This document shows positions 37,906 to 50,385 of a stretch of 64,000 nt of DNA, piece by piece; within the stretch, counting starts at the first letter, position 1; every line of letters begins with the position of its first letter. Origin of the DNA: Struthidea cinerea (Eukaryota > Chordata > Aves > Passeriformes > Corcoracidae); NCBI GenBank assembly GCA_013397865.1, contig VZTI01005243.1, positions 1,294,677 to 1,358,676 on the forward strand, written 5' to 3'. The notes below the pieces were generated by a model. That model saw nothing but the letters and a program-made list of their open reading frames with translations, had not been told where the DNA came from and did not search any database. The translations under genes and the position numbers were made by a program.

Positions 37906-40900
37906 TCCCATCATAATAATGAACAATTAATTAATTGTTTAATGAAATTTTTCATTTGACATAACAGAATTTTCTACTGATTTTTAAAAATATATTCACA
38001 CTGTCAAATTTTTGCTTCTGTGAAGTATAGCATTTTAATAGAGATCCTGAGAATTTTGGTAGAGATTGCTGGTATTCAAGAGCTACTAAATCTGTAATTT
38101 GGAACAGAGTACAGGAGTAAATCATTCAGGACCTATACCAGACAAGCTGAGTGTTAATAAGATGACACAATTTCACTGAGTGTAGAATCATCTCCTTGAA
38201 GGCAAAAAATAATTTCCCATGAAATACCTTCTTTACTTAGGCTAATTAGATTCACATTTGAAAAATCTTCACATTAAGCAATGGCCTAATTATTTAGCCA
38301 ACTAAATATATTGCTTAACTAAAGAGACAGTCAAAAGAGGAATTACATCCTGTTATTTGTATCAAGTACATTTTTTTAACTACTGCAGGAATTTGGGTTC
38401 AGCTTTATTACCACAATTATTCCTGTGAGAAAGTCCAATTCTAGAAGATGTGTAATCCTCGGGGAGGAGGAGGATGTTGAAAGTGGGGATATTAGAATGA
38501 AAAAGGAGATAGAAAAATGTAAAGGCTAAACCATTAAACTCAGTGTATCCTTACAGTGCGTTCCTATATTGTCAAAGCACCATTTTCCATTACAGGATAC
38601 ATGACATTGAACTCTGGAGGTTGCTTTCCTTATTGCTTTTTAACTTATACTTTTGCTACTTCTGAACCAGATGTGTCACTTTGTCCTTTCTTTTTGTTGT
38701 AGTTACAGAAAATAAAAGGCATTGTTGTGGTATATGTTTGTCAAGTATGTTTAGATAAGTGATAGGTAATTTTATCCTAATGAATCTACTTAAAAACCCA
38801 ATCTCTTCAGAAAGTAAAATATCTTCAGGAGCCATTTCAGTATAAGCATTGTATGCAAAATGGTGGAATAATTTTCATGCACCTTATAAGAGTTTGTTAA
38901 TTAAAAGTAAATAGGGCTCTTAAGTGGAAAATGAAATTATCCCATTGCTTGAAATACCTTGATGCAGTTTTTATTACAGGTTGCATATGGTATCTGTTAG
39001 GAATTTGAGCATGGTTGGTTGTTGAATTATTGTGTGGATTAGCTGTAGTATTTGAAGGTTCTCGACTTTAAAAGCATGTGTCTGTTTTAAATCCTACATA
39101 AATTCCTCACAGTTTTTTAGAACAGTCTGTAACTCTAACCAGGGCATTTTTAACACCACAGCTTCAAACAACAGCAGGAGCAAATCTAAAACATTGCTCT
39201 GAGTGGTTTCATAACATCATTAAAAGATTTCCATTTAATTAGATAAATTCCCCTTTTCTTTAACTTTTCAACCTTTCTCTCCTAAGTCCTACAAGGCAAA
39301 GGGTGAAAAGACTAAGTGAATTGAATTAAATATTAAAACATTAAAATTGGCAGTTTAGAGCTCATAAGGAAAAGACAGGGGAAAAAAAGAACTCATGAAA
39401 AACATATATTTCATGCATATTTTAGATTTTATTTTAAGACCTTTCCAAAACTATTATGGATATTCTTAGTAAAGAAATATTATAGGCTGTGTTGTCTCCC
39501 AGGGCAGCTAAAGTTTCCAAAAGGAAGTTCAATCTGTAATACATCTTTCACATGTTATTTTAATAAAAAAGCAAATATAATTTCTGTGTTTCCACTGCTA
39601 AATGGAGACTCATTGTTTGGTCATGTTTCCCTTCATCAGCAAATACATTTAGAAAGAATAAAGTAAATTTTATTTTAAGTTACACTGATGTGAAACATTA
39701 TGTGCATGTTCCAGTAAAATTGATTTGAGCTTGAATCTGAAAATAGCTTAACTGGTGTCTCCCAGTTTGTGTCTCTATGTGTCCAGGGATTTTCTTACAT
39801 TCATAGATTCACTGACATGTGTTTCCATGTTTGCAACTTTTGATGGTATTAAATTCTTTTGTTTCTCCTCACTTGAGTGGAGAAACTTTATTGGTATTCA
39901 AGTGCTGTGATTTACAGAAGTGTAAATAAAAGAGAAATTACATTTACTTAGTGTGCTGTTTCCATTTCTCCAGAGCAACTCGTAATTTGTATAACGAAAG
40001 TCAAGAGAAGCTGTTCACTGCATATAAGCATTGATCTGCATTGTAAACCCAGTAGGTCCTTCACGATTGTGGGTCATTGGTCTGAAATGTGCTGAAGGAA
40101 TCATAGCAAGTCTTTGTCTTTCTAATGTGTCTTACTAATTTGTCTTACTAACAGGTTGTCCCTGGTATTGGTAGGAAATGGGTATTCCACCAGTATTGTT
40201 ACCACATCCAAACCCTTTGATGCCTTGTGAGAAACATGGTCTCACAGGCAGTGTATGTTGTTCTTTCTTGTGTGTTTGTCCAGGTTTTGAGACACGGTGA
40301 GCACTGCCTTTTTTTAAGAACATGAATTTGGTTCAGACCATTTGAATGATGGAATCTGTTTGTTAGAATGTCATAGAAAAGTGGTGTTACAACTAGGTTT
40401 CTTGAGAAAATGGCAATGCTGTGTAGATAGACCTTATGTAAGTACTGTAGGCTGAAACTAGAATAAGTTCTATGCTCCTGTATGTTGGCTAAAAGGGGAA
40501 GAAGGTAGCTACCAACTAGTTTATATAAATATTTATATAAAATGTTTGTGCAGAATTCTTACAGTGATGTCCAGGTGCCTGTCTTAACTAGTTTATTCCT
40601 TTTAATAAACAATCAGCATCACAGGGATGCATTCTGCTGAAGTTATGTCCGTGCCTGTTTTACTTCTCCACAAGAATCACGTGCCCATCAGCAGATTGTG
40701 TGGTTAGAGGTGTTGTCTAAGGTGATGTCTTCTACACTGAGGACCTCACTGTAGAACCTCTGTCAGTCTTTAGGAAGGGTAAGACTGAAGCAACGGATTG
40801 ATGTGGGTGTAGCAGAGTTTACTCATCACTGTGGTACAGCCAAGAGGGGATTTTGTTTGCTGAAGTTGCATCGCTGGTAATTGAGCTCACTGTGAGTCCA

Positions 40901-42149
40901 TCCTGTCAGAGAGGCTTGGGTAATGAAGCTTAAGTGCAGAAATGGACATCACTTCCCAACCTGGCTGGCCCAAACTCCTGAAGCATGTTCCGGATGCAAA
41001 ATCAGAAATGGGCTTTTGAAGTGATGGGAATTAAGGCCATTTTCAGGTAAATGATCCTCTTTGTTATTCAGGCTGTAACCAATGAAAGGGTTATGGGACA
41101 GCTCCCATGTGGATGGGTGAGTGTTTTACTCATAACTCGTTCAGATGTATTGTTGCTTTGCTTATCCATACTTGACAGTATGTTCTTGTCCTCCAAAAAT
41201 GTTTTTCTTGTACCATGCAGGCTTGGTGCCTGTGACTGCGTTTTTGAGGTGCCTGCGGTGCTTAGAAGCACCAGTAATTCTGGTCATGGTCTTGAGTGCC
41301 ACCTGTTACCTGTTCATGGCCAGAGCACTATTTCTTTTTCCTTTCAGCACATATAACTGTATAAGATTTTGAATGATGGCTTGTGCCATTTTGCGTCAAA
41401 GAATCTTGGTTTCTGAGTTCAGTTCAGAGAGACCTTAGTTGTCATGACTTACGGAGGAAATAGAAGAATAGTACAAGGAACAATTTCTATTGTGTTATTT
41501 GACTGAATCCCAAATTAAAAAATGTAAATAGCAGCAACCTGTTTGGTAAGCCCAGGTTTACCAAGTCTGTGGGAGCTTGACAGTCAAGGACTGCTATTTC
41601 TCCTTCTTACTGCAGCATAAAAGTGAATTGATTCCCTTTGGGGATTGTATATGGTGCAGTTTTATATACTGATCAGTGTTTTTCAATGCTTTTAAGGCTT
41701 TTAGACTAGGTGTTATCTGAGGACTCAGCTTCTCTGGTCCTTTGTGAGCTGTTAAGAGTGCTAGGGTATTACTGAGTGATTGACAGGGCATACTTGTGTG
41801 TTGTCATCTACTTCTTATATAATGCAAAAAACTGAAAGAGAGGAAATACAGAAAAATACATTTATCAGTTTTTTACTTTTGTATATTACTTCTAAATCTC
41901 CTTGATTTTTCCCCCCCGATACCATCATAGAAACTGCAGCCTGTTTATGAGGAAATTGAGGTAACTTTTCTGAAAACTCTGTCTGGAATTAATTTTTATT
42001 TGGCTTTAATTTTTTGGTCACTGCATAGTTTGCCATAATCTAACAATTCTTACTTTACTTATACTACCTTTTAGAAGTTGGGGTTTCTTTAAGATTGCAC
42101 TTACATGTTGTTTGTTAGGGATACAACCTGACATCTCTGGTAACTTCTC
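37906..42149. other. Intron, no gene seen
   Basis: No recognised repeat family or exon. A local duplication of tgtcttactaa occurs at 40129-40151. The open frames at 41051-41372 on both strands lack domains. Confidence 0.5.
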
Positions 42150-42275
42150 AGAGAGTCTCAAAGCACTTTCTAGATGATGTAATTGATACATCATATAAAG
42201 AATCTAAAAGAATGAAGCTGCTCAATAACTCACAATGGCACTATGTGATAGTTTAGAACAGGAAGTGTGGAATAA
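42150..42275 (+). mobile_element. MIR-like SINE relic (weak)
   Basis: The segment opens with agtctcaaagcactttctag, matching the amniote MIR word …ctcaaagcactttaca…. It continues with gaatgaagctgctcaataac and gcactatgtgatag, in the position of the MIR words gaggttaagtgacttgccca and cagctagtaagtggcag. Divergence is high and the match is by eye. Confidence 0.45.
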
Positions 42276-45200
42276 CTATGTGCAGCTGGATCTACAGGAT
42301 GAAATTAAATAGACAGGAAATACTTAACCAAGCTGGAATTTAACCACATCCAAAGTGGAATTTGATGTGGAAACTAGCACCTTTAATTATATGATTTTTT
42401 TTTCCAAAGGAACACTTACGACTGTATGTGATCACAATCCTTATTTTCTTCTGTTGACACTGAAATTCATTGATTGAACTAAATTTTACTTCTCTTGTGA
42501 TAATGTCAGTATCCTAACTCTCTTTGGTATAACTCCCTCTGCTGTGCAGTATTTAATTATTGAATAGAAGTGCTTTTATGGTTTTCCAGGACTAAATCAA
42601 TAATGAGTGATTTTATTTTTGCTGTTTAACCAAAGAATTGCAGTTATACCCCACTCCATTTCTTCTGTTATTTTACTACAGTTGCAGCATATGGACTGAC
42701 TGTGGTCAGTATTATGTGAGTTGCATGGAGTAAAACACACTCAAAACCCTGCTCTCTTTGCTCTCTGTCTCTGGAACTTTCTCTCCAAACTTTCACACAA
42801 ACTTACTCTTTTTTCATCTCTTGTTGTAGTGCCTTGGAGCCCAATGACAGATCCAAGCCCTGCTGGGGTGCTGCTCAAAGAAGTATTTCCTGTTGCAGAG
42901 TGTGCAGTAGGGAAAGCACGTAAAAATAAGAACATAGCAATGATGTTGGTCTGAGTATTCCAGAATTCCCAGAATCTCCAGCGCTAAAAGTTTTGTAGTG
43001 GGCCTGGAAAAGGAGAGGCTTATGGGAAGCTGTCCACCTGCTTGTGGAACAGAATGGGATAAGCAGGTAGCTAATTGTTTCAAAAGTGAAGTAGCAAGCA
43101 GTGAATGCTCACAGACAGTCTGGTTTAAGATGAGTATCAAAGCCTGGAAGAGAAGCCAAATCCCAAATATTCGATTCAGTGAGGTGATTAATGGAAAATG
43201 ATTTGTATTTCTTTTTCAAATGCAGTTGGAATAAGGTGATGTCTGCTCCACTGAAGCTGTGTGACTAATAAGTAAAGGAAATTCTATGCAGAAACTACTA
43301 GAAGAATTCAAGTGACGACATAATAAAATACTTGAATTGAGAATGTGGTTTGAAAATAGGGATCTCAGCTTGGACAGAATAAGGCAGGACTAAAACAGAG
43401 AGAGGAGAAGAAACAAAGGTCCTTCCACCATCAGCTTAAATGTGTTTGGTAATGATTACCTCAAAATCGGCTGGAACCAGAGGTAGTGTAAGGATATGTT
43501 AAACCCACCTGTAGAACCATGTTCAGTACTATCAAAGGGGATATTTCAAAAGAGGTTCTGAGGGAGTTGTTAGGTAAGAGCATCAAAAAGGGAAAAGTTA
43601 GTGAAGTCAAGAGAAAAAGAGCACTTCAGAAAGAAGAATTTACATCAAAATTTACTATAGCATAAAAGGAGTGGAAAGTGAATTTGGGTTGACTGTATTA
43701 TGGAAAAACAGTGCAATAGCCAGAAAGATGGGAGAAGGGAACTTGGAAGTCAAGGGCCATTATCGGTGGATGAAATGGCAGGATGATGTAATAAATAACC
43801 TGTTATTTTTATCCTCTAGCTCTAATCCTTGAGAATTATAGCATAAATTATTGAATGTGCTACTTGAAAATTAGATACCTTTATTATAAATTCTTTTCTG
43901 TTGTCTTGCCTTCTATACCTGTCCTTTCCTGTTCCTTGTTAAAACAGTTGGCAAATCTTTAGCTTGCTAAGTTGCACATTATATCACTAGTAGGTTGAGG
44001 CACATGTATCAGCACAGTTCATAAATGGAAGCAGCTGCTTTCCTCTGCACTTATGAGAATGTACAAACACACAACCAAGATCTTCAAATCCTCTGTATGC
44101 TTTGGATACAATTCCTATCCTGAAAAGCCATGCTGTGATTTCAATTAGTGCAGATGTGCACCAAGCCACCTTATTGGCTCAGAAAAAAATTCTTTTGTTT
44201 CAACACTTGAACTGCTAGATCTGGTTAATGTTACCAAATGAAAAAAAAAAATAACATCACACCTATGGTATTAGTCTTATACTCCAGTATCTGAAAAAAC
44301 CCTGGCAGACAAAAAAAATGTTGTCATCTCATAGGGAAAAGCTGAATTCATACACAGGAACTGCAGGATTACTTTGACATTTTACTAGTCCCCTGTAACA
44401 CCAGCAAGTCCCATAAATGCCTAATGGAAAAACAGCAGAAAATGAGATCTGCAGCAGCCTTTAGAGATCAAATTTATGTTGCTGAAGACTTTTTTCAGGT
44501 CAGGTTTAAAGGTCAAAAGAAAGTGGATAGATTAAATTTACTGATTTTGCCAACTTTAAAGGCCCCTTTTAGAGGTTTTCTCTTTCTACAGGAAGCCCCA
44601 ATACGCTTTTGGATAGTTTTCTGCAAGAACTGAAATGTATAGAATCTTTATTGTATTCTTCTCAGGTGAGAAAGACACTCATATGACAATACTTAGTTAT
44701 CCCTGGTGTGCTCTTGAGCACTATCTGATTTAGGTCTAAGGTCTGTTACCATCCTGGAGTAATTAATATTTCCATTAATGAAGTTTTTAGTGTATATTAA
44801 TTTCATACACAGACTAAGACTCATCTATCACAAGGCCAGTTGTGACACCACAGTGACAAAAATGGTAACCCCAATTCATTTTCACACTTGTGTTAAAATT
44901 TATCTCCCTGTTTCTCACACAATATTAATCTCTTCTTTGTCCCAAACAGAAAAGTGTCTTCCCATGGGCATCACTAACTTTTATACTCAGTGCTCCTTTA
45001 AATGCGAATAGAACTTACTACCCTCAGTGGAGAAGAAAGAAAGTGGAATACAAAATCTTACCACAAGGGACTTCCTAGATCATCAGTCTCTGCAAACACT
45101 AGTTGCAAAATGAATGACTGGAAGTGGGAGGATGACTGTGGACAATATCTTCAGAATCCTAAGTAAAGAAGGCATAATGCCAAAAATGTCGTTTTTAGAA

Positions 45201-46192
45201 ACAAAACACACGCTTTTCTACAGGGTAGTAATACTAGAGAAAGACAAGTTGAAATAAAAGCTTCGTTTCTGTACATGAAACGGTGCAGAACAAGCAGCAT
45301 ATTTGTATATCTGTATTTTGGGGGGGCAGAGGAAGGAGGGGAATTTATTTATATGGACTTATTTCATCAGTCTTTAAATGTATGGGTAATTCAGTGCAAG
45401 ATTTTACAATATTACCTCAATATCTAGTCTAAATATTTCCCAATTCAAAAAATTTTTGACCTGGCCTCCTCAGTGTTCCCTCTTAGGAAAATCTTGAATA
45501 TGTAGCAAATGCAGTTGTTCTGCAGTGTATATGACTACTTGTAAATTATCGTGCTTAAATTATAGTAAATATTCACTCTGAAAGCCTTTTCAAAATTACT
45601 TTGAATTGCTACTTTATTTAACTTTCGAGTGGATGCTTTTATAATATGTGGACATGAGGTTTTCAGAGTAGTTCACAATTTTATTAGTGTCAAACTGAGC
45701 AAAGACCATGGACAGCCGTGTGAATTTCCTGTGTACTCATTAACATTAGGTATGTTTTTGGGACGGGGGAATTGAGTGATATCTGTAATTATAGATTTAC
45801 CGGTATCTCCATAGCGAAGTACTTTATTAGCCACTCATTAAGGAAAAGCTTTCAATATTAAGCTTTCAACACTGAAGAATGTTATTCTCCAGTTTAGTTC
45901 TTTAGCAAAGCTTCTGCTAGGATTTGAAGAGCTAGCTGTGCTGAGATCTTTGTGGCTTGCATGTAGTCCTGTGGGATGTGTTGTAGCTTGAACTCCACTA
46001 TTTAATAAGGTTTTCAAATTTAACCAAATTCAACATAATAATTCTAGTTGCAGGACTAACTGAAAAATTTACTGAGATGAGAGCTCAAATATCCAAGCAC
46101 TCTTAGAAAAAGTACAGTTGTTTTTCACAACCACAAACACTGCCCGACCAGATATGGACCTTGCTGAACTAAAATGGAATAAACCTTAACAC
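42276..46192. other. Intron, no gene seen
   Basis: No exon recognised. The stretch 43360-43760 is purine-rich and looks like decayed transposon sequence, but I could not place it in a family. Confidence 0.5.
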
Positions 46193-46758
46193 TTGGGTTT
46201 CAGCTTAGAAACAACTTGTAACAAATGTGCACAAACTCAGGGTAAATCTGAAAATTCTCCTTTTGGAGTAGAGCTGATGGGACAAATTTTAATAAAATTG
46301 GATACATCTGCAGTAGTATCATATATCAACCAAGAGGCAGACAAAAGAAGTAGGAATTTATTGGAGGAATCCGTCTGACTTTTCTTGTGGGCAGAATTAC
46401 ATCTGGCATTTGTGAGGGTGTGCCATTTCCCAGATCTTCACAGTATGTTGGCAGACTTTTTTAGCAGGCTTGGATGTTCATTCGGGAGAGCATGATCTCT
46501 GAATAGATGCATAATTCACTGTAGTAAAACCAAGGTACACGTCTCCTTGCAATGGACTCTTTTGCCATAAGAAAAATATCCAAAGGCAAATACAAATTTG
46601 TAGCAGGCTGTCAGAAAAGCAGACAAAGTATTACTCTATCAAAATGCCAGACATTCAGAAGATGTTTTATAAAAGTTTCACACATCTCCTGGTCATCTGT
46701 GTCCTCAGGACAGAATCCTCACAGAATGATTATGGTGGCAATTGTGGAAAATTGGTAA
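46193..46758 (+). mobile_element. DIRS-type tyrosine-recombinase retrotransposon fossil (RNase H region)
   Basis: DIRS retrotransposons encode a reverse transcriptase, a distinctive RNase H and a tyrosine recombinase. One frame here reads KLDTSAVVSYINQEADKRSR and NLLEE, matching the DIRS RNase H hallmark …TDN…HINRQGGTRSR-LLEE. YINQEA starts at 46322. After a stop (46376-46378) the same frame gives LWAELHLA (46385-46408) and LADFFSR (46448-46468), the DIRS LWAE-hLA and ADWLSR motifs. A second stop follows at 46493. A frameshift leads to DSFA (46555-46566), equivalent to the DLFAT motif, then MIMVA…W (46726-46755), equivalent to the IAP-WP-W segment. Order and spacing agree with DIRS elements. 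Two stops and a frameshift show it is dead. Neither the recombinase nor the termini are confidently visible. Confidence 0.8.
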
Positions 46759-49700
46759 TCATCAGTGGTGTTAAATATCTGAATTCTAAAATGTATCACA
46801 GAGTCTTGAAATTGTTGAATATTTTCCAAGAACTGTTATTAGCAGTGAATATTCTAAAGTTCCTTTGCTCCAGGATTAGAGTGGCCAGGGATATGGCAGG
46901 GTACGTGAGATGTAAGCAATTGTTGTGGAGAGCAAATTGCTAGAAAAGCAAGGTCACAGGAAGACTTCTGCAACTCCTGTGCGTATGAATGCAGTTTTTC
47001 AGGAGTAAAAAGGGTCAGAAGACACTTCAGAGACTGTTTATTACACATATACAGAAGTACTGCTGTGCTGCAAACCATTCTCTGAAGTCTGCTTTTTCAG
47101 CAGCCTGAAGCATACTATGGCATTATTACTCAGAGGCTATGGATGTGCATTAGACTTAGACTTGAGTACTGTTGGATTTACAAAGTTAAGTGCATAAGCT
47201 TCACAGGCCTGAGGCTCTTGTTCAAGGGGAACTCATGTAATTTCTCTGCTTCTAGACAAGGCCACACCTGCAGTTTCTAACAGTAATTACCTCTTGCTAA
47301 ACCTAACAGTTAGGTGATATAAGCGTATTCTATGATTTATGTATATCAGTTGTAAGCTGGTAAGGTGTGGATGAAGCCAGCTCTTAACTGGTTCTAGTTC
47401 ACACTGGATAAAATCAGTTGAGTGCTGTCACTAGAAGATCTGGACTGTCTTTGTTGGGTATTAAATGTCTAAAGTCCTCATTGGGTGAAGCTAGAGCCTC
47501 AAACCTTAGCTAAATCATTATATCCAAAAAGAGATTTTTCTGTTGGAGCAGTTTGGTCTGTTTTGGTGCCTGGAAGGGAAAATTCCCATCTGACTGCGTA
47601 TCAAGAAAGTCAGTTTCTAAACTCAAGTTCGGCAAACATAAAATCCAGTTTCACCATTGGTACAGTGATGCTCATTTGTAAAAGCTAAAGTAAAGCCTAT
47701 GCCAGCATGAAATTTATTCTCCTCTTTGCAATTCAGTTTGTGCCCCTGGTGACTGATTTAAAAAATCACTTTTTTTAAAGTAGCATCGATGAAGAATAGG
47801 TATATGGATCAGCGCAGTAAGGATCAAGTTTACCTGCATGGGAGCCACTATCCTATGATGAACAGTTTTTCAACAAGTGTCATTTACAACTGTTATGAAA
47901 ATCTATCAGTGTCTGTTTCTGGTACGGAGCAGCTGTGCTGGCTGTGTCAGAGGTGAGGGAGTTTTGCTGCAGGACTGCAGAAGAGCTGAATGTGCCTGCA
48001 TGGTTCTTTCACCTGAGTGACAGGTCGGAAAGAATATCTCTCGGCTTCTGGTGGCTCTTTGGGTATGGAAACAATAAATAAGCAATCCGTCTGTTTGTGG
48101 ATCTTCTTTAAATTATTGATGCTGACATGCAACATTTTATAAACCAGTTATTTCCAGTTATAAATTTTTTGCTTTGAGTTTCATGAAATAAGATTTCCTT
48201 ACTACAGAATTACAGAACATAAAAGGAAAAGGAGTGAAAGGCAGTTTGTGCTTCAGATTAGTACATCTAAAGTGAACAAAGCTGTCCATTGTGTTGCTTT
48301 CGTGTCACTGTTGTTAGATATTAATTTGATAAGGACAGACTATGTTAAAATGAGGACTGGAAAAAAATGTTGAAACTTTTTTTTCCCCTTGACTGCTCTA
48401 TCTTACATTATAATGTTTATTGTTGAGATTAAGTACTCTCTATTCAAGCAGTAACAAGTTTCATAGTGGAACAAAAGTAAGCAGCACTCACAAAATTCAT
48501 TTTAACAAAAAGTATGAACAGAAAGATATGAAAACTATTGATTATGTTGTCTGTGGTGACATACAAACAAAATGATAACTGTTCACATCTATACAAGTGG
48601 AAGAATGGCAATGTCAGATTGTGCAGAGATTAACATAAGAATCTGACATCTTTGGTGAAAATTTATAATTACAATTGATGCTTTGGTAGAGATTGGAATG
48701 AGGGTGGAATCTTGTCAAATAATTTTTTCTGTTGTTCATGTCATTGCCAACTGCTTAACCCTTTAAATATCAATGATTATTGCTGTGGGTAAACTGCTAT
48801 GACTGTTGTAATAAGTTTTTCTGTGATTTGTACCAGTTCTGAACATCTGTTTCAGAAGGAAACTTCTTATGCTTAATTTTGTTCTGCAGAAGATGTTTTA
48901 AATAGTATCATATAGATACTGCTCTCCAGGGCAAAGTTTTGTCAGAATAGCTGATTTGTGTCTCAGCTGCCTTTACAGAAGAAAATTAGAGCTCTAAATG
49001 TAAGAAAATTGAGGAACTGTAAAGGATGTATCCATGACTGCTGAGCTCTGGTTTCAAGGTACCATCATCACTTCTGTTTCTTATTATTTATTGAAGTGTT
49101 TGATACCACTTTGCCAGCTTTGGTTTCTTACTAGACTCATGACTGGGTTGGACCATAGATGATGAAGAGGCGTTGTAGGGACAGGAGTGAAAAGGAAATC
49201 CTTGATTTCCGTAGTTAGGTGTTTTGAAGAGAGAGCAAGCTACAATAAATACCAAATCATCTGACTATTCTGTAAATAAAGGCATGTCATTGATACAGAT
49301 GCATAAAAATACATCAAAAACTTGAGACAAACACTTTCCATGTTTGCTTTGAAGAATGCATGCTGCATTTTACTTTGACATGGACTAATAATTTTCATTT
49401 CCTAAAATGAGGTTATTCTGTTATAGAGTTTCAAAATGTTCTTGTTTCGCTGTTTAAAAAGTAGAAATTGTGTTTATCTAGCATAAGGAAGGGATTTAAC
49501 CTCTCAGAACTAAGTAGGTGACTTTGAGACATCCCAACTTCATTTTCTTTTAAAAGCAGTGAAACATGAGCTCCAATGCTGATTTTGAAAGGAGTGCTTT
49601 TTCATTTGTCTTTGTTATGTGCGTCAAAGATGTCAAAGTTATTCAGTGATAGTCTAATCCAGAAATCGTGGTTATAGTGTATAAATTAGCACACAAGTTA

Positions 49701-50204
49701 ACACTGTTAAATACATTATGATGGTTTTAGTATCTATTTTTCTTATTCTCTCTGTTTTCAAGGGCACAAATTGAATGGGCAAAGATTCAAGTAAAGGGTA
49801 AAAAAGAAGAGGGAACATTTTTTCATAATTAATATTCTGATTAATATTCTGTAACAGAGCTCATTCCTGTTCAAAGGACTGTCTACATATAGGGTTGTAG
49901 GCATTATTAAGATCACATTCACTTCATAATTTGGCATTCAGAGATGTTCCATGTGAAGAGGAAGGGCTGCAGAAGGATCTCAAACTCTAAGGTGTTCTAC
50001 TTCGAATGCATCTACGTGGTTTGTTTGCAAAGTGTAAATTTTGTGGTGGTTATTTCAGGGTAAAATAGCTAATTTCTCTTTGTTAGAGTAGTACCTGGGA
50101 TGCTCTGCTCTGAAGTACATTCTTAGAAGCTGATAGAATGTTGGAGACTGTATGGTTTTTCCACGTATTTTTTGTCTATGTTTTTCAACTATGTATAGAT
50201 CTAA
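46759..50204. other. Intron; possible weak continuation of the DIRS relic, otherwise nothing seen
   Basis: The frame around 46797-46900 (RVLKLLNIFQELLLAV) might correspond to the start of the DIRS recombinase region, but similarity is too weak to annotate. No other element or exon recognised. Confidence 0.4.
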
Positions 50205-50385
50205 TATATCATAGACTTTTACAGTAATTCAGGTTGCAATGGACCCCTAGAGGTTTGCTAGAGCAAATTCGAAGTTTACAGGTGCTTTATGTTCTTCAGT
50301 CATTTTGAATACTTCCAAGGAAGTTCTTATGTTTGATCCCTATCATGAAAATTCTTTTTCCATGTGAAATTTCTTTGAATATTGT
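50205..50385 (-). mobile_element. Decayed CR1 LINE 3' fragment
   Basis: On the + strand, atcatagac, followed by caggttgcaatggaccccta and gaggtttgctagagcaaa, is a degraded reverse complement of the CR1 3' end (…tcatagaatca…ggttggaa-ggacctctagaggtcatctagtccaa…). Further along, gaatacttccaaggaa, tttgatccctatcatgaaaa and tgtgaaatttctttgaat follow the next CR1 words in order. It is clearly older than the 24885, 58139 and 61783 copies. Confidence 0.6.

Noticed and set aside
40124..40155. TACTAAC followed by AG, like a branch point and acceptor
   Set aside because: The AG follows the TACTAAC directly, far too close for a functional acceptor, and no exon follows. It is a by-product of a short tandem duplication of tgtcttactaa.
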